Part shown: one piece after another, positions 7,439-14,104 of the stretch
Position numbering within the stretch: position 1 is the stretch's first letter
How the letters are laid out: every line of letters begins with the position of its first letter
DNA from: Thermoplasmata archaeon
GTDB taxonomy: Archaea > Thermoplasmatota > Thermoplasmata > Halarchaeoplasmatales > Halarchaeoplasmataceae
DNA: 22,415 bases
Direction of reading: 5' to 3'
NCBI GenBank assembly: GCA_019594305.1
Contig: JAFDTZ010000018.1
Location: forward strand, 1-22,415
Notes under the pieces: generated by a model
Told to the model about the DNA's origin: nothing
The model's database searches: none
What the model saw: the letters and a program-made list of their open reading frames with translations, nothing else
Program-made: the position numbers and the translations under genes

Positions 7439-8713
7439 CTAACGTTCTTCGGGGGTTAGCGCCGAGGCGTCTATACCGGTATGCAGTGTGTGTCGCGGTC
7501 TTATCATGCACAGTTGCAACCTCCTTGTCTTGTCATCGAAAACCATGGCGAGTCCTCTCTTGAACTCCATCTGTCCCACCATGTTATCGAGGCCGTTCTT
7601 CATGTAGGACTGTTTTGCCATACCCAGGGCCGCAAGGTCGTCCCTTGCCGTAAGGTTGTGTGCGATGATGATATCGGACTGTCTGATGGCGCTTTCGTGG
7701 AGTGCCGATGGTTCCTGGGTGGCGAGTATGAGTGATAGGCCCGGATGTCGCCCCAACTTTATCCAGTCGATGAGCGGTTCCGTGGCTAGTGTCTCCGAAC
7801 CGTTAGGCAGGAACAGGTGTGCCTCGTCTATCAGCATGTAAATAAGCGGATACTCGCTGGTTATGTCCTTGGAGGTATCGGATTCGATGAGTCCCGCCTG
7901 GGACTGCATCTCGATGGTGGTGTACAGAGTTCTTTCCGCCAGCTGTTTCCTTGCGAATATCGATACCACCAGATTTCTCAGTGCGTACTGCCCCATCCGT
8001 CCCAGGTACGAGATATCCAGTACGGTTATCTTACCGCCTACGGCGATGGGTTTCTCGGTACCGTGTTTGGTGAACAGTCCGGTACCCTCTATTATCGCGA
8101 AGAGTCCTTTGAGTACCTCCTTGTGTTCCTCCTTTTCCGGTATATCGTCGATGCATGAGTACAGTTCGTCGAAACCGTAGTTCACCTTGTTTTCTAGTAT
8201 GTAATAAACCTTTGAAAGTAGGGTTCCAAGAGGCTCGGTAAGTTTCAGGTCGAAGAGGGTGAGCCACTGGTGCAGCTCTACGTCACAGAGCGGCAATGTG
8301 AGTATCTCGTTGTAGTGCATGTCATGGCCCGAACTATTTGCCTTGTCTATTGCTGCCCGGGGGACCATCACCCGTATCTTACCGGGCCACATGCACGGCT
8401 CGATACCGAAGTCCTTCATACGCTGGATCTCCCGGTTATTGGTATTCTCCTTTTTAAGACTGTGAAAAACACTCATGGTGTCTACGAGAACAAGGGCCAC
8501 TCTCTCGGAATGTTTATCGTCCAGCATGGCGAATCCCTCGGCAAGCACACCAAGGGTATAGGATTTTCCGGTGCCCCTTTTACCGACTACCAGCATGCAG
8601 TGTGGCGATACGATGTCCAGGAAGGTACGGCCCATCTCCTCGTACTTGCCCCCGGGATATGATACGTTCTTGCCGAGGTGGCAGCAGCCGACACTTCCCA
8701 GGCGTTTGGTCAT
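7439..8713 (-). CDS. HerA/DUF87-type P-loop ATPase
   Basis: 424 residues of the HerA-FtsK superfamily. Walker A is GKRGTGKS at residues 44-51. Walker B is 'IYMLIDEAH' at 291-299 with D296 and E297. A sensor-like 'LATQEPSAL' has Q333, and 'IKLGRHPGLSLI' is typical of HerA. The P-loop lies near the N-terminus, so the HAS-barrel domain of true HerA is missing; this is not the HerA of the NurA-HerA end-resection pair, and no nurA is nearby. Family members act as hexameric DNA or protein pumps. The ATG at 8713 has a weak ribosome-binding context, and the frame stays open for 16 more codons up to the TGA that ends the pilin gene. A non-ATG start upstream ('IDEILGRSQG' precedes the Met) is therefore possible. 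Confidence 0.8.
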   Translation of the reverse strand: MTKRLGSVGCCHLGKNVSYPGGKYEEMGRTFLDIVSPHCMLVVGKRGTGKSYTLGVLAEGFAMLDDKHSERVALVLVDTMSVFHSLKKENTNNREIQRMKDFGIEPCMWPGKIRVMVPRAAIDKANSSGHDMHYNEILTLPLCDVELHQWLTLFDLKLTEPLGTLLSKVYYILENKVNYGFDELYSCIDDIPEKEEHKEVLKGLFAIIEGTGLFTKHGTEKPIAVGGKITVLDISYLGRMGQYALRNLVVSIFARKQLAERTLYTTIEMQSQAGLIESDTSKDITSEYPLIYMLIDEAHLFLPNGSETLATEPLIDWIKLGRHPGLSLILATQEPSALHESAIRQSDIIIAHNLTARDDLAALGMAKQSYMKNGLDNMVGQMEFKRGLAMVFDDKTRRLQLCMIRPRHTLHTGIDASALTPEER

Positions 8714-8761
8714 GCCTTGCGAGCGTCCGAGAATCTCGTCAATGTTGAGCAGCTTAAGGCC

Positions 8762-9196
8762 TCATTCGGGAGAAGCAACCGAAACAGTGATCACTGCGGT
8801 TTTCGTGGTGGTTATACTTCCGGAGTATCTAGCAGTTACATCGATAGTACCGAAATTATCGCCAGGTGGTAGCTCTATCTCAAGGTTATCAAATTTTACC
8901 TCACCATTACTATCCGTTTCACCTACACGATTAACACCGCAGCCTAAAAGGGTCACGGTAACTCCTTCTAAACGATTACCGTTCTGATCATAAGCGGTTA
9001 TCGTGTTAGTGGTATAAGTAACCCTCATCGTAGGATCATCAACAGTTATACTATCCAGTTCAGTCGACTGCGAGCTCATCATCCAGCCTACGAGGATCAC
9101 GGTTCCTACTCCTGCAATAACCACGAGTATTATCAAGTATAGAGGAAGACCCTCGAGTGCTCCTTTCTTATCTTTCTTGAGTATGTTTCGTCTCAT
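8762..9196 (-). CDS. Archaeal type IV pilin-like protein with an Ig-like (carboxypeptidase-regulatory-type) domain
   Basis: 144 residues. The N-terminus 'MRRNILKKDKKG' followed by 'ALEGLPLYLIILVVIAG' is a class III prepilin signal: a basic leader, a KKG/A cleavage site with Glu two residues into the mature protein, and a hydrophobic helix to about residue 35. A beta-rich domain follows (~60-140), with 'TAYDQNGNRLEGVTVTL' and 'GETDSNGEVKF', as in Ig-like or CarboxypepD_reg domains. It should be processed by an EppA/PibD-type peptidase and assemble into, or associate with, a surface filament. The ATG at 9196 fits a TATA box about 25-30 bases upstream; a TTG at 9217 is too close to that box. It is followed, in the same reading frame, by the HerA-type ATPase. 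Confidence 0.8.
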   Translation of the reverse strand: MRRNILKKDKKGALEGLPLYLIILVVIAGVGTVILVGWMMSSQSTELDSITVDDPTMRVTYTTNTITAYDQNGNRLEGVTVTLLGCGVNRVGETDSNGEVKFDNLEIELPPGDNFGTIDVTARYSGSITTTKTAVITVSVASPE

Positions 9197-9221
9197 ATTA
9201 CCGGCTATTGCAAGCAAATAG

Positions 9222-9238
9222 ACTATTTAATATTTTTT
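9222..9238 (-). promoter_or_regulatory. TATA box of the pilin gene
   Basis: The minus strand reads AAAAAATATTAAATAGT, a strong AT-rich box about 30 bases before the ATG at 9196. It predicts a leader of roughly ten bases and probably drives both the pilin and the downstream ATPase. Confidence 0.5.
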
Positions 9239-9288
9239 ATGATAGATACGGGGTAAAAAAATCTTCTAACCAATGCTTCCACACAAAA

Positions 9289-9296
9289 CTTATATC
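9289..9296 (+). promoter_or_regulatory. TATA box of the seven-helix membrane protein gene
   Basis: CTTATATC is centred about 26 bases before the ATG at 9318, predicting a leaderless mRNA. This is why 9318 is chosen rather than the in-frame ATG at 9273, which precedes the box. Confidence 0.5.
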
Positions 9297-9317
9297 TCCT
9301 CACTTAACTTGATCTCT

Positions 9318-10088
9318 ATGGGTCCTACCCCCTCGCAGGATTGGAAAACACGTTCAGGTAAAAGGGCCGCCCTGGCACTCAAGATGATCCTCGCCTACGG
9401 TATCGTTTTCACCCTTCTTCTGCTGATATTCGTCAGCAGCCCCGAGACAGACCCAAACGACCGTGCCATAATACTGATGGGCGTATTCGCCCTGTGGATA
9501 TGCTGGATCGGTGTTTGCGGAACCATGATGTACACCTATCGTGAGAAAATAAAAAACTTTATCGGTATGACACCCGACTCGTGGATGCTAAAATTCGTGC
9601 TTCTTGCAACCGTATTGGCACTGCTCTCCGAGGTCTTCACCGTAACGGCGACGAACCTATACTGGCTTTTCGGCGGTGAATACGGAAAAGCGTTCATCAC
9701 CGCAAGCGATAACTACTTCGAAACCGTGCTCCTAGCCTCGGTAGTGGTAATATGGCCCGCCTTTGTTTTCTGGGCATGGTGGTTGAAACGGTACGACTTT
9801 CATCACAATTGGGTTTTTCTGCTCTACGGTACATGGGGGATGATAGGTGAAATCATGTACGGCGGGTTGCACCAGCTCTACGGGGCGGGGATGTGGATAT
9901 TTACCTACGGTTTGATGATATACGTCCCGGCCTACTGTGTTCCGGAAAGCAGACCCGCGGACAGACCGAGATGGTACCATTATGCCCTCACTTTGATACT
10001 CCCCTTACTCTTTCAACTACCTATGATAGTAGGCGTTCTCCTTTTCAGGTCCGCCATGGGCCATCAGTTCCCCTTCATTCCGGATTGA
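9318..10088 (+). CDS. Unrecognised multi-pass membrane protein (about seven helices)
   Basis: 256 residues with about seven hydrophobic segments, near 20-39, 50-72, 88-112, 131-150, 157-176, 181-200 and 217-239. The loops are short and the N-terminus is basic ('KTRSGKRAALALK'), suggesting a cytoplasmic N-terminus. Tryptophan, tyrosine and histidine are frequent near the membrane faces ('LKRYDFHHNWVFLLYGTWG', 'GGLHQLYGAGMWIF'). I do not recognise the family; no Schiff-base Lys or rhodopsin signature is apparent in the last helix. Conserved-looking His and Glu residues within or beside helices (EVFT, GEIMYGG) could bind metal or heme, but this is speculation. It is divergent from the pilin gene and converges on the next minus-strand gene with 13 bases between. 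Confidence 0.7.
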   Translation: MGPTPSQDWKTRSGKRAALALKMILAYGIVFTLLLLIFVSSPETDPNDRAIILMGVFALWICWIGVCGTMMYTYREKIKNFIGMTPDSWMLKFVLLATVLALLSEVFTVTATNLYWLFGGEYGKAFITASDNYFETVLLASVVVIWPAFVFWAWWLKRYDFHHNWVFLLYGTWGMIGEIMYGGLHQLYGAGMWIFTYGLMIYVPAYCVPESRPADRPRWYHYALTLILPLLFQLPMIVGVLLFRSAMGHQFPFIPD

Positions 10089-10101
10089 ATCTTTTGGTAA
10101 A

Positions 10102-10482
10102 CTATTTTCCACCCTCGCCCTTCTTCTCCAGTATGGTCCTCACCATACGTTTACCCTTGTAAAGTCGGTTGACCCACATATCTTCACGCTTGGGCTTGTA
10201 CTTGTTTCCCTGAAGTACGGATTCCAGTCCCAAGACCATGGTGTCCGTACCGTGCTCCCTGATGAAGTCGATACGCTCTTCCTCCGACATCTCGTCCCAC
10301 GGCCCCCCGGGCTCACCGTCCGGAGCATAGCTTTTAATGGGTGAAACGGGTTCAGCTTTTTTCGATACGACAGGCTCCTGCCGCTTTTTTCGACGGAGTT
10401 CGGTCGATGGTGCATCCCGCGCTTCTTCAACGCTATCGACGTTTACGAAATCCGCAAAGGTCGATTGTTTTCCTTCATTCAT
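10102..10482 (-). CDS. Small charged hypothetical protein
   Basis: 126 residues, rich in Lys, Arg, Glu and Asp. The middle (~25-65) is Pro-, Lys- and Ser-rich and probably disordered. The rest, with 'GGPWDEMSEEERIDFIREHGTDTMVLGLESVL' split over two short helices and 'DMWVNRLYKGKRMVRTILEK', looks helical. No known domain is recognised, and no membrane segment or signal is present. A TATA-like CCTTTTATT lies at about 10511-10519, so the ATG at 10482 is preferred to the in-frame ATG at 10503. It lies downstream of the FKBP gene, separated by a perfect inverted repeat. Confidence 0.6.
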   Translation of the reverse strand: MNEGKQSTFADFVNVDSVEEARDAPSTELRRKKRQEPVVSKKAEPVSPIKSYAPDGEPGGPWDEMSEEERIDFIREHGTDTMVLGLESVLQGNKYKPKREDMWVNRLYKGKRMVRTILEKKGEGGK

Positions 10483-10525
10483 TATCTGGATATAGCGATA
10501 CATAGGGGTGAATAAAAGGATTACT

Positions 10526-10552
10526 GTTTTACTGCTTAATTTGCAGTAAAAC
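10526..10552. repeat. Perfect 10-bp inverted repeat with 7-base spacer
   Basis: The left arm GTTTTACTGC (10526-10535) is the exact reverse complement of the right arm GCAGTAAAAC (10543-10552), with spacer TTAATTT. It begins at the FKBP stop codon and ends just upstream of the TATA-like box of the next minus-strand gene. It may be an FKBP terminator hairpin or an operator for the hypothetical gene. Confidence 0.75.
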
Positions 10553-10878
10553 TATCGGCTCTTTTGAACGTTCCTGACCTCGAGCTCGAAGAAAAGGGTC
10601 TTACCTGCAAGGGGGTGGTTACCACTCTTACCGTATGCCTCCTCGGGAGGTATCTCGACGGTCTTCTTTTGACCCGATCCCATCCCGAGAACTCCCTTTT
10701 CGAAGCCGGGTATCAATTTACCGTCTCCAACTCTGAACGCCAGGGGTTGGTATTCCCTGTTCCTGTCATGTACTCCGGCAGCTTTTGCTATCTTCTCGAT
10801 GGACGAATCGAAAACAGTGCCGTCCTTCAGTTTACCAGTATAGTCCACTTCTACGTGATCTCCTTTCTCTATGTTCAT
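10552..10878 (-). CDS. FKBP-type peptidyl-prolyl cis-trans isomerase, minimal archaeal form
   Basis: 108 residues in a single FKBP fold: 'MNIEKGDHVEVDYTGKLKDG' and 'TVFDSS' at the start, then 'LAFRVGDGKLIPGFEKGVLGM' (split over two strands) and 'KKTVEIPPEEAYGK', ending 'LFFELEVRNVQ'. It speeds Xaa-Pro isomerisation during protein folding in the cytoplasm; no signal peptide is seen. In SlyD-like archaeal FKBPs a chaperone 'insert-in-flap' domain follows the 'EEAYG' segment. Here only a few residues ('KSGNHPLAGKT') join the two flanking strands, so that domain is absent. A good ribosome-binding site (GAGGTGAGG, 10887-10895) and a TATA box (10911-10920) support the ATG at 10878. Confidence 0.93.
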   Translation of the reverse strand: MNIEKGDHVEVDYTGKLKDGTVFDSSIEKIAKAAGVHDRNREYQPLAFRVGDGKLIPGFEKGVLGMGSGQKKTVEIPPEEAYGKSGNHPLAGKTLFFELEVRNVQKSR

Positions 10879-10910
10879 ATTGAACGCCTCACCTCGGTAA
10901 AGACCACCTA

Positions 10911-10945
10911 GTATAATACTCTAACCATGGCAAAGGTTTAAAATC
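10911..10945. promoter_or_regulatory. Divergent promoters of the FKBP gene and queD
   Basis: The minus-strand box AGTATTATAC (10911-10920) serves the FKBP gene. The plus-strand box GTTTAAAATC (10936-10945) serves queD. They sit about 25 bp apart back to back, so occupancy of one could influence the other. Confidence 0.45.
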
Positions 10946-10980
10946 GATACCTCACTTTAATATCAATTCAGGTGAAAGCC

Positions 10981-11445
10981 ATGATACGACTCGAGATAAA
11001 CGGTTGGGAAGCCCACATCGGTTTCTCCGCGGCCCATATCTTACCGGAGCACGACAAGTGCGGTAGACTCCACGGCCATAACTACGCGGTTCATGCAAGG
11101 GTGGAGGGATTCAAAGGAGAACAAGGATTCGTTCTCGATTTCATACCACTCAAAGAAAAACTACGAGCCATCGCGCAGGAATTGGACCACAGGGTCATTC
11201 TTCCCGCCGGAACGGTTAAGGAGTCGGAAAACGAGATATCCATCAAACTAAGTGGCAAACGCTATGTTTTTCCCAGAGAGGACGTACTGTTGCTGGACAT
11301 CCGAAGGAGTACTGCAGAGGAGCTCGCCGGGTACATACTTAAACGCGTGATAGAGGAGCTTGAGATACCCGACAGCATAGTCGCTATCGAAATCGGAGTC
11401 GACGAGTCAAGGGGGCAGGGGGCATGGGTGAAGAAGAAGCTATGA
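10981..11445 (+). CDS. queD: QueD / 6-pyruvoyltetrahydropterin synthase family, 6-carboxytetrahydropterin synthase
   Basis: 154 residues. The zinc ligands H19, H31 and H33 and the catalytic C27 lie in 'FSAAHILPEHDKCGRLHGHN', with the CxxxHGH pattern of QueD. 'ELDHR' supplies the catalytic Asp/His pair and 'VDESRGQGAWV' the substrate Glu. It converts dihydroneopterin triphosphate to 6-carboxytetrahydropterin for preQ0, the precursor of archaeosine in archaeal tRNA. The ATG at 10981 is preceded by AGGTGA (10970-10975); a GTG at 10972 lies inside that site. The stop overlaps the queC ATG (ATGA), giving a translationally coupled pair. queE and the GTP cyclohydrolase gene are not in the window. 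Confidence 0.93.
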   Translation: MIRLEINGWEAHIGFSAAHILPEHDKCGRLHGHNYAVHARVEGFKGEQGFVLDFIPLKEKLRAIAQELDHRVILPAGTVKESENEISIKLSGKRYVFPREDVLLLDIRRSTAEELAGYILKRVIEELEIPDSIVAIEIGVDESRGQGAWVKKKL

Positions 11446-12119
11446 ACAGGAGATGCGTGGTGCTGCTATCAGGCGGCCTTGACTCAGCAGTGACCGCCGG
11501 TATCGCGCGTGAAGAGGGTTATCGGCTGTATGCACTTACCTTTATTTACGGCCAGAGGCACCATCGTGAGATAGAGTCCGCAAAGAAGATAGCGGGATCA
11601 CTGGGTGTCAAGGAACATAAGATCATCAGTATGGATTTGGAGGGGATAACCCTTTCGTCACTGCTCCAAAGCGGTGAAGAAGTTCCCGATGCAAGGGACG
11701 ATATGGGAAATGGCATACCGTCAACCTACGTACCAGCAAGGAACATCATACTGTTGAGTTACGCACTTTCCTACGCCGAGAGCATAGGTGCAAAGGCGAT
11801 TTTCATCGGTGCCAACGCCGTGGATTACAGCGGCTATCCCGACTGCCGGCCGGAATTCTTCCGGGCACTCCAGGAAGCCTTTACCATGGGCACCAAGACG
11901 GGCTTACAGGGAAAACCCGTAGTGCTCAGATACCCCGTTATCGATCTGTCAAAATCCGAGATCATCTCCAAGGGTATGGAACTCGAGGTACCATTGGAAC
12001 ATACCTGGAGCTGTTACAGGGGAGGCGAAAAGGCCTGCGGCAGGTGCGAGTCGTGCAGGTTGAGACTCCGTGGTTTTGCGGAGATAGGGATGAATGACCC
12101 CGTCGAGTATCGGGCATGA
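11442..12119 (+). CDS. queC: 7-cyano-7-deazaguanine (preQ0) synthase QueC
   Basis: 225 residues. The PP-loop 'LLSGGLDSA' lies at 8-16 and binds ATP. 'STYVPARNIILLSYALSYAE' and 'IGANAVDYSGYPDCRPEF' are standard QueC segments. The C-terminal zinc site 'SCYRGGEKACGRCESC' has four cysteines. It converts 7-carboxy-7-deazaguanine to preQ0 using ATP and ammonia, the step before tRNA insertion for archaeosine. The ATG at 11442 overlaps the queD stop; an in-frame ATG at 11424 would add six residues. The gene converges on the minus-strand Mrr-like gene with 16 bases between. Confidence 0.95.
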   Translation: MNRRCVVLLSGGLDSAVTAGIAREEGYRLYALTFIYGQRHHREIESAKKIAGSLGVKEHKIISMDLEGITLSSLLQSGEEVPDARDDMGNGIPSTYVPARNIILLSYALSYAESIGAKAIFIGANAVDYSGYPDCRPEFFRALQEAFTMGTKTGLQGKPVVLRYPVIDLSKSEIISKGMELEVPLEHTWSCYRGGEKACGRCESCRLRLRGFAEIGMNDPVEYRA

Positions 12120-12135
12120 ACTCAGAGCTGATACG

Positions 12136-13113
12136 TTATCCCTTGGAAGTACTGTCCAGGTAGCACTCGGCAAATAACCTTTTTAACTCTTCACCGTCCC
12201 ACATCTCGATATCGTGGGATTTTGACTCTACTTCATGTGCAGTCTTTGTAAAGGTGGCATTGGTGACGATTATGGTTCGTTCGGTGTTGAAGTTCTCCAT
12301 GGAATCCACGGCACTTCGTACCTCCATGAGACCGATCTTTTCGTCAGGTGACTCTATCACGACCTTTACGAAGGTAAATTCACCGCCCTTTTCGGCCACT
12401 ATATCGTTTCCATGGTCTTCATGGGCTGGTGATGTCTTCGTAGCGTAACCGATTTTCTCCAACAGACCCACCACATATTTTTCAAACTGATATATATCAA
12501 TATTGTGGAAATCATTGGCCATACACGCCTCTATATCCCTTATTTTTGCGTATTCCTTGCGTTGGTACCACAGGTCCCGGGGAGGCGGAGCCGGGCTGAG
12601 GAAATAAGTTCTTTCATCTTTGAGGCGTTTTATCACAGACGGCGGTAAGTACTTCCTTGCCTGTAAATCGTATCTTCCCTGCAGGGTGCCTTTATATATC
12701 AACTTCAGCAGCTGCTCTTGGGTGTTTTTGATATTTTTCTCGAACAACCATCCCTTTTTGGATGAGAAGATCGTGCTCATGAACATGGTATGGACATCGT
12801 ATAACTCCACGGGTTCGATGTACGCCGTGCTGTCCAAATATTCCTTCCACAGTATATTCGTTGATGCCCATTGATAAACGAACTGTATCGCAGGGATAAA
12901 TAAAGCACTGGAAAAAGTAAGAATAAGAAAAAGTCTACCGTTCCTGGCAGTTTCTTCACCCATGAAACCGAGAATTGTGCTGACAAGTACGCTAAAGGTT
13001 ATCGCCAATATCAGTATCTCTACCATCTTGGACAATCTAACCTTTTTTCTAATTTTGGCCTGCAGTTCCTCAAGACTCTCGTCCCGTTCTTCAACGCCCC
13101 ACTTCACCGTCAT
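12136..13113 (-). CDS. Membrane-bound Mrr-like (restriction-endonuclease-fold) protein with altered catalytic motif
   Basis: 325 residues. Two hydrophobic helices (about 31-50 and 61-83) form a membrane hairpin, followed by a linker of unknown fold (~84-200). The C-terminal ~115 residues resemble the Mrr_cat/PD-(D/E)xK domain: 'QFEKYVVGLLEKIGY' (E211), 'HGNDIVAEKGG' (D237), 'IIVTNATFTKTAHEVE' and a closing 'MWDGEELKRLF'. In Mrr the strand after the Asp ends in QxK. Here it reads 'FTFVKVVIES', so neither QxK nor ExK is present, and cleavage activity is doubtful. The protein may bind DNA at the membrane, or use a shifted lysine (K250). The ATG at 13113 fits the TATA box near 13141-13150; a TTG at 13125 with GAGGT nine bases upstream is an alternative. 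Confidence 0.7.
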   Translation of the reverse strand: MTVKWGVEERDESLEELQAKIRKKVRLSKMVEILILAITFSVLVSTILGFMGEETARNGRLFLILTFSSALFIPAIQFVYQWASTNILWKEYLDSTAYIEPVELYDVHTMFMSTIFSSKKGWLFEKNIKNTQEQLLKLIYKGTLQGRYDLQARKYLPPSVIKRLKDERTYFLSPAPPPRDLWYQRKEYAKIRDIEACMANDFHNIDIYQFEKYVVGLLEKIGYATKTSPAHEDHGNDIVAEKGGEFTFVKVVIESPDEKIGLMEVRSAVDSMENFNTERTIIVTNATFTKTAHEVESKSHDIEMWDGEELKRLFAECYLDSTSKG

Positions 13114-13140
13114 ATCTTTTTTCAATCGTCTATTACCTCG

Positions 13141-13222
13141 GAATATTTTAACTTAACTGCCGGTAGAAAAAATAAATTGCATTGTTTCGGTAAACTATAT
13201 GAGGGAGTTCTGAGATAATATA
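13141..13222. promoter_or_regulatory. Divergent promoter region of the Mrr-like and KaiC-like genes
   Basis: A minus-strand box GTTAAAATATT lies at about 13143-13153 for the Mrr-like gene. A plus-strand box ATAATATA at 13215-13222 serves the KaiC-like operon, placing its start near 13243-13245. Another AT-rich stretch at about 13190-13200 (GTAAACTATAT) is of unclear use. Confidence 0.4.
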
Positions 13223-13266
13223 GGCGCAAGCGTTGTCTGACGATAGGTCTGACGGTGGTACAAAAC

Positions 13267-14100
13267 ATGAAAAAGATACCCACGGGGATAAGCGCACTCG
13301 ACACCATAATAAAAGGAGGCCTTCCAGTTGGCTCTGTCGTTTTATTGTTGTCAGAGATAGGTGCCGGTGGTCAGGAATTTGTGTACACCTCTTCAGCCAA
13401 GTTACTAATGGTAAAGGAGGACCCTAGCAGCCTGCATCTGGTCCTAGGCGACGAATGCAAAGAATCTATATTACCGGAAGAGATACACCATATTACCTTT
13501 TCACGAGCGAAGGAAGACATACTCGAGGAGATAAAGAACTCATTTAACCAGAATTATTACGATGTTATTGAAAATTCATTGAACATATCAGATTTTTCAT
13601 ACCCCTATTTCAAACGTACAATGGTCCCCAGTGCTTGGACCGGTAACCGCAACCCCTCTAGCATATTTTCCGGAAATTCAAACTCCGACCTGTTAAAGGA
13701 ACTTGTGGATTTTCTTGAAAATAATTCCGAGGATAATGTGGTCGTAATAGATTCCCTCACGGACCTGTTGACCAATAAATCCATCGACAACGATGAATTG
13801 ATAACCATAATCAAGGGCATTCGCAGGGCGTCGAAAAAATGGGGCGGTTTGATCTATCTCCTACTTTCGAAGGAGGTAATTGATAAAAGCATGGAATACC
13901 TGATAATCGACAGTGTCGACGGAGTATTCAATTTCGAGTGGTCGAAGAACATCAGAAGTACCATACGTCAGCGGTATATGACGGTGGAAAAGTTCATGAG
14001 CGTGCTGCCACATCTCAGGAGGGAAAAGATAGCCCGATTCAACGCTGAGATAACGGATTATTCCGGGTACCATGTAGCTAATTACGAGATGATAAGGTGA
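13267..14100 (+). CDS. KaiC-like RecA-superfamily protein with degenerate P-loop (HTR-like type)
   Basis: 277 residues. The start 'MKKIPTGISALDTIIKGGLPVGSVVLLL' is the standard KaiC/RadA-like opening. The expected Walker A (GxxxxGKT) is replaced by 'SEIGAGGQEF' (29-38), lacking the Lys and Thr/Ser needed for ATP binding. The Walker B strand 'NVVVIDSLTDLL' remains. The middle (~55-135) is divergent, and the C-terminus has 'YMTVEKFMSVLPHLRREKIARF'. This pattern recalls haloarchaeal 'HTR-like' KaiC relatives. It is probably a regulatory or scaffold partner rather than an ATPase. The ATG at 13267 has GGTGGT upstream; a GTG at 13255 is an alternative. It lies four bases before, and is probably co-translated with, the intact KaiC-like gene. 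Confidence 0.75.
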   Translation: MKKIPTGISALDTIIKGGLPVGSVVLLLSEIGAGGQEFVYTSSAKLLMVKEDPSSLHLVLGDECKESILPEEIHHITFSRAKEDILEEIKNSFNQNYYDVIENSLNISDFSYPYFKRTMVPSAWTGNRNPSSIFSGNSNSDLLKELVDFLENNSEDNVVVIDSLTDLLTNKSIDNDELITIIKGIRRASKKWGGLIYLLLSKEVIDKSMEYLIIDSVDGVFNFEWSKNIRSTIRQRYMTVEKFMSVLPHLRREKIARFNAEITDYSGYHVANYEMIR

Positions 14101-14104
14101 TAAT

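Noticed and set aside
7439..8713. HerA-NurA DNA-end resection operon
   Set aside because: The ATPase lacks the N-terminal HAS-barrel, and no NurA, Mre11 or Rad50 gene is nearby.
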